Shown here: piece after piece, positions 1 through 9,508 of the stretch
Position numbering within the stretch: the stretch's first letter is position 1
How the letters are laid out: every line of letters starts with the position of its first letter
Origin: Natrialbaceae archaeon
Lineage (GTDB): Archaea > Halobacteriota > Halobacteria > Halobacteriales > Natrialbaceae
Assembly (NCBI GenBank): GCA_003559215.1
Contig: PWMF01000222.1
Location: 1-41,696 of the forward strand
Reading direction: 5' to 3'
Length of the DNA: 41,696 bases
Notes under the pieces: model-generated
The model's input: only the letters and a program-made list of their open reading frames with translations
What the model was told of the DNA's origin: nothing
The model's database searches: none
Program-made: the position numbers and the translations under genes

Positions 1-1162
1 GGCGGGCGTCTCCCCCGAGGACGTACGATCAGTCGACGACCTCGAGCGGCTGCCGTTCACGACGAAGGAGGACTTCCGCGCCGAGTATCCCGACGGCCTC
101 TTCGCCGTCGACGACGACGAGATCGTTCGCATTCACGCTTCCTCGGGCACTACCGGTAAACCCAAGATCGTCTCCTACACGCAGGAGGACGTCGACGTCT
201 GGAGCGAGGTCGTCGCCCGGTCGCTGGTCGCCGCCGGCGTCGAACCCGGTGACACCGTCCAGAACGGGTACGGGTACGGCCTGTTCACCGGCGGTCTCGG
301 TCTCCACTATGGGATCGAGGAACTCGGCGCGACGGTGATCCCGATCGGCGGCGGCCAGACTCAGCGCCAGGTCGAACTCCTCGAGGACCTGAAGAGCGAC
401 GCCCTGAGCTGTACGCCGTCGTACTCGCTGTACCTCGCGGAGACCGCCCACGAGATGGGCGTCGATCCACGTGAACTCCCGGTGTCGACGGTCATCTTCG
501 GGGCTGAACCCTGCACGGATCCGATGCGCGAGGAGATCGAGGAACGACTCGACGCCACGGGGATCGACATCTACGGGCTCTCCGAGATCATCGGCCCCGG
601 TGTCTCGAACGAGTGCTACGAGGCCCAGGAGGGACTCCACGTCTGGGAGGATCACTTCTACCCCGAGGTGATCGATCCGAAGACCGGCGAACCCCTCCCG
701 GAGGGAGAGGAAGGCGAGCTCGTCCTCACGACGCTGACCAAAGAAGCGCTCCCGGTACTGCGCTACCGGACGGGGGATCTCACGTCGCTTACGCACGACG
801 AGTGCGAGTGCGGTCGGACGATGGTCCGAATGGACAACGTCACGGGCCGGGCCGACGACCTGCTCATTGTTCGAGGCGTCAACCTCTACCCCAGCGAGAT
901 CGAGGACGTCGTCCTCGAGTTCGACGCGGTCGCTCCCTACTACCGTATCGACCTCTACCGCGAGGATAACCTCGATCGGATGGAGCTTACGATCGAACGC
1001 GAGTCGGAGGTCGATGCCGACCTCGAGGAGCTGCGCGACCGCCTTCAGACCCGTCTCTCGAACGTGCTCTCGTTCACCCCGGACGAACTGACGATCGTCG
1101 ACCCCGGCGAGATCGAACGCACCGAAGTCGGGAAAGTCAAGCGCGTCTACGACCACCGATAG
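1..1162 (+). CDS. paaK: Phenylacetate-CoA ligase-like adenylate-forming enzyme (5' truncated by window edge)
   Basis: The reading frame is open from base 2, so the N-terminus (roughly 40-60 residues by comparison with the ~430-residue family) lies outside the window. The 386 visible residues contain the AMP-binding P-loop SSGTTGKP (about visible residues 47-54), the PaaK-type stretch NGYGYGLFTGG, and a C-terminal lid with GRADDLLIVRGVNLYP and a late EVGKVKR lysine region. PaaK enzymes activate aryl acids with ATP and CoA; that aromatic specificity applies here is inference, since close archaeal relatives act on unknown acids. It lies upstream of, and on the same strand as, two acetyl-CoA synthetases, but 700 bp separate it from the next gene, so it is probably its own transcript. 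Confidence 0.9.
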   Translation, partial: AGVSPEDVRSVDDLERLPFTTKEDFRAEYPDGLFAVDDDEIVRIHASSGTTGKPKIVSYTQEDVDVWSEVVARSLVAAGVEPGDTVQNGYGYGLFTGGLGLHYGIEELGATVIPIGGGQTQRQVELLEDLKSDALSCTPSYSLYLAETAHEMGVDPRELPVSTVIFGAEPCTDPMREEIEERLDATGIDIYGLSEIIGPGVSNECYEAQEGLHVWEDHFYPEVIDPKTGEPLPEGEEGELVLTTLTKEALPVLRYRTGDLTSLTHDECECGRTMVRMDNVTGRADDLLIVRGVNLYPSEIEDVVLEFDAVAPYYRIDLYREDNLDRMELTIERESEVDADLEELRDRLQTRLSNVLSFTPDELTIVDPGEIERTEVGKVKRVYDHR

Positions 1163-1223
1163 CGGTCCTGATATCGTTCACCTCCTCGCCAGGCCCGGTT
1201 TCGAAGCAAGTTATACGAGATAC

Positions 1224-1260
1224 GGGAGAAAACCCACGGCTTTAGTCGTGGGTAGCTCAA
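1224..1260 (+). mobile_element. Orphan IS200/IS605 (IS1341-type) end hairpin
   Basis: The bases 1232-1240 (ACCCACGGC) pair with 1245-1253 (GTCGTGGGT) around a TTTA loop, allowing one G-U pair, and are preceded by GAAA and followed by a TCAA end. This is the characteristic shape of the right end of haloarchaeal tnpB-bearing IS200/IS605 elements (the omegaRNA-proximal end). No tnpA or tnpB lies beside it, so it looks like a remnant or a solo end. Confidence 0.6.
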
Positions 1261-1482
1261 TTGCGCTACGATCTTGGTACCTTGCGAGGCGTGCAGAGAC
1301 CAGGGACGCCGGGCTGGTCGTGCTCGACACCAAGACAGTATCGTGGTCTTCCGGGATGATCTGAAGCTCCTGATCGAAACCAAGGAGTGAGGCGTTTCGG
1401 TCCGACCAGCACCGTCGCTGTCGAGGATCCGTTTCGCTGTGGCACCTCCGACACTATAAAGTAAGAAATATGAGTGGTATGT

Positions 1483-1503
1483 AGTAGTATAATTTATACT
1501 ACT
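1483..1503. repeat. 21-bp inverted repeat in AT-rich island
   Basis: AGTAGTATAA and TTATACTACT form two perfect 10-bp arms around a single T. The site lies in the most AT-rich part of the gap before the uspA-like gene, about 360 bp upstream of its start. It has the symmetry of a dimeric regulator's operator, but no adjacent gene start makes it clearly regulatory. Confidence 0.6.
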
Positions 1504-1863
1504 GCTACTGTGGGAGCGAACTATACGATCGGAGTTCGGGATGGATTAGACAGTATAAGTGGATTTAATCCGGTTTCTTCGTTCCATTCCGTCATCCGGC
1601 CACTTTTCCCACCCCTTCCATTTTGGCCTCGAAGACCGGTGTTGCTCGCTAAACGAGGAAAACGTCACGAAACTCGACTCAACTCATATCGTTTAATATA
1701 GTATAAATGAAAACAGATGTGTACTACGGTTAGGGCCGACAGCACGGTGGCTCTTGCCAAAGACGCGGTCCGTCTCGGTGTCGACCGCCAAACAGGTTCA
1801 TCGGCGCGGTCAGGACTGCTCGAGACCGAACATTTACCTCTGCCCTCAGTGTGGGTAGGCGTA

Positions 1864-2352
1864 ATGTCACTGCTCGTTCCGTTCGACGGTTCGGTGCTCG
1901 CGAGGAAGGCACTCGAGCGCGCTTCGACGTTCGGGGACCTGCTTGAGGAAGACATCGTCGTTCTGACGGTTGTTCCGGATGACGAGGAGTACGCTCGGAA
2001 TCGGGGCTGGATCACCGAGGGAGAGCCGTTCGATCCCGAGACGATCGCCGCGGGGATGCAACGGCGCGTCGAGGACATCGCACCGGAGGCAACGTTCCGG
2101 GTCGAGCGCGTCAGTTCCGACGAGCCGACCGCGACGGCGACGACGAACGTCGTCCGCGAGATCAAGCGGATCGCCGGCGAGATCGGCGCCAGCGTCGTCT
2201 TCATCGGTTCGGAGAACGCAGGCTCGGTGATCTCCCCGCAGTCGAGCGTCGGAAGCCCCGTCGCGAACGACCACCGCTACGACGTCTACGTCGTCCGCCA
2301 CTCCGAGAGCGAGGTCGGTGACGTCGAGGACATCGACTCCGTGCGCTCGTAG
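1864..2352 (+). CDS. UspA-family universal stress protein with altered nucleotide loop
   Basis: A 162-residue Usp fold: it opens with the beta-strand SLLVPFDGS, typical of the family, and ends with the final strand VYVVR. In ATP-binding Usp proteins the loop reads G-x2-G-x9-G-S; here it is GSENAG followed by nine residues and GS, so the first glycine spacing is expanded by two residues and ATP binding is uncertain. The ATG at 1864 is chosen because the Usp fold begins there and a TATA-like ATTTAC (1832-1837) lies about 29 nt upstream; a longer frame reaches ATG 1717. It sits ahead of acs and resembles in role the second Usp protein at 11172, at the far end of the acid-uptake cluster. Confidence 0.85.
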   Translation: MSLLVPFDGSVLARKALERASTFGDLLEEDIVVLTVVPDDEEYARNRGWITEGEPFDPETIAAGMQRRVEDIAPEATFRVERVSSDEPTATATTNVVREIKRIAGEIGASVVFIGSENAGSVISPQSSVGSPVANDHRYDVYVVRHSESEVGDVEDIDSVRS

Positions 2353-2448
2353 CGCGACGGGACCGCCTGGAGGCGATCCCGCTCGCCGCTCGAGGGCGGC
2401 GGCCGGAGGAACGCTTATTCGACTGAACGACCTCGGGTCAACTAAGAC

Positions 2449-4425
<1,977 letters not shown>

Positions 4426-4524
4426 TACGCTTCGCAAACGCAACGTTCGCGAAACAGAGATTTCCCTCCGCCCGTCGCCACCTCAACGAGTAACTGCCAC
4501 CTACTCGGGGCTATGCCGATACAG

Positions 4525-4531
4525 TTATTTT
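4525..4531 (+). promoter_or_regulatory. TATA-like box deciding the start of the Bat-like gene
   Basis: TTATTTT is centred 27 nt upstream of the in-frame GTG at 4555, the spacing of a leaderless haloarchaeal promoter. The upstream ATG at 4513 lies before this box and has no comparable element, so the GTG is the better-supported start. Confidence 0.55.
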
Positions 4532-4554
4532 CGCGGACTCAGAATACCCGAAAC

Positions 4555-6813
4555 GTGAGTCTCGAGGAGCCAGAGCCCGCCGCAGTCTCCCGCGAGCAGT
4601 ACGAGTCGCTTCTCGACGCCGCCGAGACCTACCGCGAGGCGCTGGCCGTCCGCTGTTGCGGGGAGGTCGGACTCCGTCCGACCGAACTGACGCGGGTGAC
4701 GGTCGACGCCATCGACCAGGTGCGGACCGATCCGCCCCGGTATCTGCTTCGCCTCTCGGAGTCGCGAGTCGCGTACCTGCCGACTGGGATCGAGCGGGAG
4801 CTGCGGCGGTACGCCCGGAGCAACGGCCTCTCGAGCGACGACCCGGTGTTTTCGGTCTCGGCGCGCCGGCTGCAGATGCTCATCACCGAGGTCGCCGAGC
4901 GGGCGGGCGAGCGACTCGGGGAGCCGGCGATCGAGTCGATCTCGACGGACGATCTCCGGCGATACTTCCTCGAGAGCGCGCTGACCGACCACGGGATCAA
5001 CCCGCTGGTCGTCAAACGGGTCGGCGGCTGGGGAAGCTTCGAGGCCCTCGAGTCCTACCTGCCGAGCCCGACCGATACGGAGATCGTCGACGAGTTCGCC
5101 GCGGTCGAAACGGGCTCGAACGACCGTTCCGGGGGCGAACGGACGGTAAGCGACGGCAGCGTCGTTCGATCGCTGTTCGCGGCGAGCGAGCGCTGCGCGC
5201 TGGTTCGGCTCGACGCCGACGGCTACGTCGATCGCTGGAACCGGAGTGCGGAGTCGGTGTTCGGCTACCGCGCGGGCGAGATCGTCGGCACCCACGTCTC
5301 GACGCTGTACGCCGACGAGGCGGTCGAACGGGGCCGGCCCGATCAGACGCTGACCCGCGCTCTCGAGGAGTCGGGGTACGAGGCCGAGGGCTGGCGCGTC
5401 CGCCGGGACGGAAGCCGGTTTCGCGCGGCCGAGATCGTCACGCCGCTGCGCGACGATCGACACCGGCTGCAGGGGTTCGCGCTGCTGGTCTACGACGTCT
5501 CGGAGTACCACGACCGCCTCGAGGAGGTTCGCTCGGACCGCGAGACGCTCGAGCAGGTGTACGACGTCGCCACTCGTCACCGGGCGCTGACGGACGCGTT
5601 GCTCGAGGCGACGAGCCACGAGGAGGTCGAGACCGAAACCTGTCGCGCCCTCGCCGAGGGACACACCTACGACGTCGCCTGGATCGATCGGACGACCCAC
5701 TCTGATCGCCACGGAAACTGGCGAACAGCCAGCGGGCTCGAGGCAGATCGGGTCGATCGGCTCGTTCCCGAGGACTGGAGCGAGCCGCGTCCGTCGGCTC
5801 CGGATCGAGAGCCCCGCTCCCGCGAGGACGGCCCGGACTCCGAGCTGGTGCGCTCGGGAATCGACGAATCGACCACCGGTCTCGCGGAGACGGCAGACAC
5901 GCGATCCGTTTCGGTCGCGACGGACGTCGAAGCGACGCTCGAGGATGATCCCGGCATCTTCGAGGGCCGCGTCGCGGCAGTTCCGCTGTGGTACGGCGAT
6001 ACGGTGTACGGGCGGCTGTCGGTCGCGACCGAACGGACGGATGCGTTCGGCGAGGCCGAACGGGCGTGGCTCGAGACGATCGGACGACAGGTCGGCTACG
6101 CGATCGCTGCAATCCGCCGGCGGAACCTCCTGCTGTCGGATCGCGTGGTCGAACTCGAGTTCGTCTGCCGGGACGAGGGGTCGTTCTTCGTCGAGACGAC
6201 GCAACGACTCGACTGTCGGTTCCAGCTGGACTCGCTGGTTCCGCTCTCGGACTCGACGCAGTTGTACTACGTCCGCCTCGAGGGGGCGTCGCCGGCCGAG
6301 GTCTTCGAGCGCGCCGAAGAGGATCCGGGGATCAGCGACTGCCGGCTCATCGAGACCTACGAGGACGCCTGCCGGCTCGAGTTCGTCGTCGAGGGCTCCT
6401 CGCCGACGCTGACGCTGACCGAGTACGGCGTCACTGTCTGCGAGGCGCGCTTCGAGGACGGCGTCGCGACGATCACGGCCGAGTGTGCGTCCGACGCCGA
6501 CATCCGGACGATAGTCGCCGGGCTGCGATCGGCGTTTCCCGACTCCGAACTGGCCGGGAAACGCGAGACCGAACGTCCGGTTCAGACCGGCCGGGAGTTT
6601 CGGGAGGGGTTAGAGGAGCGACTGACCGACCGACAGGAGGCCGCGCTGCGGGCTGCCTACTCGGGCGGGTACTACGACTGGCCCCGCGAGAGCACGGCCG
6701 AGGAGATCGCCGACGCGATGGGGGTCTCCTCTCCGACGCTTCACAGCCACCTCCGGAAGGGCCAGCACGAACTGTTGCGGACGTTCTTCGACGACCCGTC
6801 GGGCGAGGAGTAG
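4555..6813 (+). CDS. Bat-like regulator: decayed integrase domain + PAS + GAF + HTH_10
   Basis: A 752-residue multidomain regulator (766 if started at ATG 4513). Residues ~10-175 have a tyrosine-recombinase fold: Arg in GLRPTEL (R41), DDLRR (R135), Trp in GGW (W159) and Tyr in ESYL (Y168) survive, but the conserved His three residues before R135 is Asp, so recombinase activity is doubtful. A PAS domain (~200-315) with WNRSAESVFGY is followed by a GAF-like domain (~345-540), a Bat-specific domain, and a C-terminal HTH_10 (~670-735, LTDRQEAAL then VSSPTLHSHLRK). Bat proteins activate genes in response to oxygen or light. Its position between two acs genes suggests it controls them (inference). 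Confidence 0.88.
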   Translation: MSLEEPEPAAVSREQYESLLDAAETYREALAVRCCGEVGLRPTELTRVTVDAIDQVRTDPPRYLLRLSESRVAYLPTGIERELRRYARSNGLSSDDPVFSVSARRLQMLITEVAERAGERLGEPAIESISTDDLRRYFLESALTDHGINPLVVKRVGGWGSFEALESYLPSPTDTEIVDEFAAVETGSNDRSGGERTVSDGSVVRSLFAASERCALVRLDADGYVDRWNRSAESVFGYRAGEIVGTHVSTLYADEAVERGRPDQTLTRALEESGYEAEGWRVRRDGSRFRAAEIVTPLRDDRHRLQGFALLVYDVSEYHDRLEEVRSDRETLEQVYDVATRHRALTDALLEATSHEEVETETCRALAEGHTYDVAWIDRTTHSDRHGNWRTASGLEADRVDRLVPEDWSEPRPSAPDREPRSREDGPDSELVRSGIDESTTGLAETADTRSVSVATDVEATLEDDPGIFEGRVAAVPLWYGDTVYGRLSVATERTDAFGEAERAWLETIGRQVGYAIAAIRRRNLLLSDRVVELEFVCRDEGSFFVETTQRLDCRFQLDSLVPLSDSTQLYYVRLEGASPAEVFERAEEDPGISDCRLIETYEDACRLEFVVEGSSPTLTLTEYGVTVCEARFEDGVATITAECASDADIRTIVAGLRSAFPDSELAGKRETERPVQTGREFREGLEERLTDRQEAALRAAYSGGYYDWPRESTAEEIADAMGVSSPTLHSHLRKGQHELLRTFFDDPSGEE

Positions 6814-7074
6814 TCGAGGTCGACGATCGACGAACGGGCTCACGGCACGAACCTAGGTCTTTAGCGTCAATCGGCGAGTCGGTGGCGACGCGCCGACGAC
6901 GCGACTCGAGTTCGCCGTCGCGCGACCGAACGGGATCGGTGACGGTCACGATTTCCGGTCGATATCGGGCCGACTAGTTAGAATACTGTCATCCATTCCC
7001 CCGGAATTCGGGGCTCGTTTTGTACAACTAGAGGCGGGCTTTACTATGGCTGTTGTAGACTGAGTGGTTGTACC

Positions 7075-9045
7075 ATGTCACAGGACGACGTCAGTCTGGA
7101 GGCGCGGCTCGAGGAGCAGGACACCTTCGAGCCGCCCGAATCGTTCGTCGAGCAGGCGAACGTAACGGACGAGGGGATTTACGAGGAGTTCGAGGAGAAC
7201 TGGCCGGAGTGTTGGGAGGGGGCAGCCGACCTGCTCTCCTGGGAGCAGGAGTACGACACCGTCCTCGACGAGGGCGATGCGCCGTTCTACGAGTGGTTCG
7301 GTGGCGGGAAGCTCAACGCTGCGTACAACTGCATCGACCGACACGTCGAGTCGGGCGACGGCGACCGAACCGCCATCGAGTGGGAAGGCGAACTGGGCGA
7401 GACCCGTTCCTACAGCTACGAGGAGCTCTTAGAGGAGGTCCAGGCCGTCGCCGCGACGTTCCGCGATCTCGGGGTCGAGGAGGACGACGTCGTCACGCTG
7501 TACATGCCGATGATTCCGGAGCTGTCGGTCGCGATGCTGGCCTGCGCCCGGATCGGCGCGCCCCACTCGGTCGTCTTCGCCGGCTTCTCGGCCGATGCGC
7601 TTGCGACGCGGATGAACTCCGCCGACAGCGAGTACCTCGTTACCGCAGACGGCTACTACCGACGGGGTGACAGCCTCGACCACCTCTCGAAGACCAACGA
7701 GGGGCTCGAGGGTGTCGACCACGAAACTACGACTGTCGTCGTCGATCGGCTCGGCGACGACCTCGATCACGAACTCGAGGACGGCCAGCACGACTACGAG
7801 GAGCTCGTCGCTGACAACCGTGGCGAGACGGTCGAGCCCGTTACGCGGGACGCCGAGGACATGCTGTTCCTGATGTACACCTCGGGGACGACGGGCCAGC
7901 CCAAGGGGGTCAAACACACGACCGCGGGCTACCTCGCGTACACGGCCTGGAGCTCGCAGGCGGTGCTCGACTTAGAGCCCGGCGACACCTACTGGTGTTC
8001 GGCCGACATCGGCTGGATCACGGGCCACTCCTACATCATCTACGGTCCGCTCGCGCTCGGCACGACCACGGTGATGTACGAGGGGACGCCGGATTACCCG
8101 GACAAGGATCGGTTCTGGGAGATCGTCGAGAAGAACGAGGTCGACGTCTTCTACACGGCGCCGACGGCGATCCGGGCGTTCATGAAGTGGGGCAAGGAGT
8201 ACCCCGAGAAGCACGACCTCTCCTCACTGCGCCTGCTGGGAACGGTCGGGGAGCCGATCAACCCCCGCGCATGGAAGTGGTACTACAAACACATCGGCGG
8301 CGAGGAGTGTCCCATCGTCGACACCTGGTGGCAGACCGAAACCGGCGGCCACATGATCACCACGCTGCCGGGCGTCAACGACATGAAACCCGGTTCCGCC
8401 GGTCCCGGACTCCCCGGCGTCGACGCGCGGATCGTCGACGCACAGGGTGAGGAGGTAAGCGCCGGCGAGGCCGGTTATCTCACCGTCCAGAAACCCTGGC
8501 CCGGCATGCTGCGGACGCTGTATCAGAACGACGATCGCTTCATCGAGGAGTACTGGGAGGAGTACTCCGACCCTGACGCGGACGAGTGGGTGTACTTCCC
8601 GGAGGACGGCGCGAAGATCGACGACGACGACTACATCACCGTCCTCGGTCGCGTCGACGACGTCATCAACGTCTCCGGCCACCGGCTGGGGACGATGGAG
8701 ATCGAGAGCGCGATCGTCGGCGTTGAGGGCGTCGCCGAGGCCGCCGTCGTCGGCGGCGACCACGAGGTGAAAGGCGAGGCCGTCTACGCCTACGTCATCA
8801 CCGAGGACGGCTACGAGGGCGACGACGAACTCTCCGAGCAGATCGTCGAGGGCGTCGTCGACGCCATCGGCCCGATCGCGAAACCCGAAGAAGTCATCTT
8901 CACGCCCGAACTCCCGAAGACTCGCTCGGGCAAGATCATGCGCCGCCTGCTCGAGGACATCGCGAGCGGAAACGAACTCGGAAACACGTCGACGCTTCGC
9001 AACCCCGAGGTCGTCGACGATATCGCGGAGCAGGTGCAGGACTAG
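7075..9045 (+). CDS. acs: Acetyl-CoA synthetase, canonical copy
   Basis: A 656-residue AMP-forming acetate-CoA ligase. The P-loop YTSGTTGQPKG starts at residue 268, the pocket motif WWQTETGGHMI and LGTVGEPINPRAW are intact, the CoA-binding SGHRLGT is at 534-540, and the regulatory lysine of TRSGKIMRR is K620. The A7 region reads YFPEDGA where bacterial enzymes have FTGDGA; the ribose-binding Asp is kept. A TTTACTA element about 33 nt upstream gives a short leader. The DUF4212/symporter pair follows after 55 nt, so uptake and activation of the acid are probably linked. Together with the copy at 2449 it flanks the Bat-like gene as a direct repeat. Confidence 0.95.
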   Translation: MSQDDVSLEARLEEQDTFEPPESFVEQANVTDEGIYEEFEENWPECWEGAADLLSWEQEYDTVLDEGDAPFYEWFGGGKLNAAYNCIDRHVESGDGDRTAIEWEGELGETRSYSYEELLEEVQAVAATFRDLGVEEDDVVTLYMPMIPELSVAMLACARIGAPHSVVFAGFSADALATRMNSADSEYLVTADGYYRRGDSLDHLSKTNEGLEGVDHETTTVVVDRLGDDLDHELEDGQHDYEELVADNRGETVEPVTRDAEDMLFLMYTSGTTGQPKGVKHTTAGYLAYTAWSSQAVLDLEPGDTYWCSADIGWITGHSYIIYGPLALGTTTVMYEGTPDYPDKDRFWEIVEKNEVDVFYTAPTAIRAFMKWGKEYPEKHDLSSLRLLGTVGEPINPRAWKWYYKHIGGEECPIVDTWWQTETGGHMITTLPGVNDMKPGSAGPGLPGVDARIVDAQGEEVSAGEAGYLTVQKPWPGMLRTLYQNDDRFIEEYWEEYSDPDADEWVYFPEDGAKIDDDDYITVLGRVDDVINVSGHRLGTMEIESAIVGVEGVAEAAVVGGDHEVKGEAVYAYVITEDGYEGDDELSEQIVEGVVDAIGPIAKPEEVIFTPELPKTRSGKIMRRLLEDIASGNELGNTSTLRNPEVVDDIAEQVQD

Positions 9046-9100
9046 TCGTCCTGTCTTCCTTTCGAAACTACTCACCAACCACGACACGTGATACGTTAAT

Positions 9101-9508
9101 ATGACAGAGAATACCACTCAAGACGCGGACGACGCTGTCGAAACCGACGGCGGGGTCAAGACAGAGGCGTACCTCGACAAGGAGATAAACATCTTCAAGC
9201 CGGCGACGCCGTTCATGCGGGATCACCTGAAGGTAATCTGGATCTCGTTTCTGGCGTGGATCCTCGTCGTCTTCGGCCCGACGACCGCAACCTTCCTGGC
9301 ACCGGAGCTGATGACCGGGACGACGGTCCTCGGCGGCTTCCCGCTGCACTTCTTCCTGGCGGCGATCTTCACGCCGCTTGGCGCGCTGTTGTTATCGGTC
9401 GCCTACGCCATGCAGCGCGATCGCCTCGACACGAAGTACGGGATCTCTCACGAAACCGAGGAGGAGACCGACTCCGGAACGGTCGCCGCCGACGGAGGTA
9501 ACGAATGA
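9101..9508 (+). CDS. DUF4212 small subunit of a sodium:solute symporter
   Basis: A 135-residue protein with an acidic cytoplasmic N-terminus, two membrane helices (about 46-66 and 76-101, the second starting GGFPLHFFLAAIF) and an acidic tail. DUF4212 proteins are the small partner of a particular branch of solute:sodium symporters, and the large permease follows directly, its ATG overlapping this gene's TGA by four bases (ATGA). Translational coupling and a two-subunit transporter are therefore expected. The transported acid cannot be read from the sequence; the neighbouring acs gene points to acetate or a related short acid. Confidence 0.87.
   Translation: MTENTTQDADDAVETDGGVKTEAYLDKEINIFKPATPFMRDHLKVIWISFLAWILVVFGPTTATFLAPELMTGTTVLGGFPLHFFLAAIFTPLGALLLSVAYAMQRDRLDTKYGISHETEEETDSGTVAADGGNE

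Larger units (their letters stand above)
1163..1863. other. Long gene-poor region with IS hairpin and AT-rich island
   Basis: This 701-bp stretch holds no convincing gene. It contains an IS200/IS605-type hairpin (1232-1253), a GC-rich piece around 1262-1440 that could be the wreck of a gene but matches nothing I recognise, and an AT-rich island from about 1440 to 1715 with a 21-bp inverted repeat and several TATA-like motifs. An in-frame extension of the following UspA gene back to 1717 is possible but its extra residues do not look like a Usp domain. Confidence 0.7.

Noticed and set aside
1262-1390. Possible gene remnant ending with FRDDLKLLIETKE
   Set aside because: Suggestive amino acid pattern at the end of one frame, but the frame is short, without start or recognisable family.
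1474-1701. 75-codon frame in the AT-rich gap
   Set aside because: The product has no domain, no signal and no clear promoter; the 21-bp palindrome overlaps its start.
1717-1863. N-terminal extension of the usp gene from ATG 1717
   Set aside because: The extra 49 residues are not Usp-like, and the fold starts at 1864 with a plausible promoter upstream of it.
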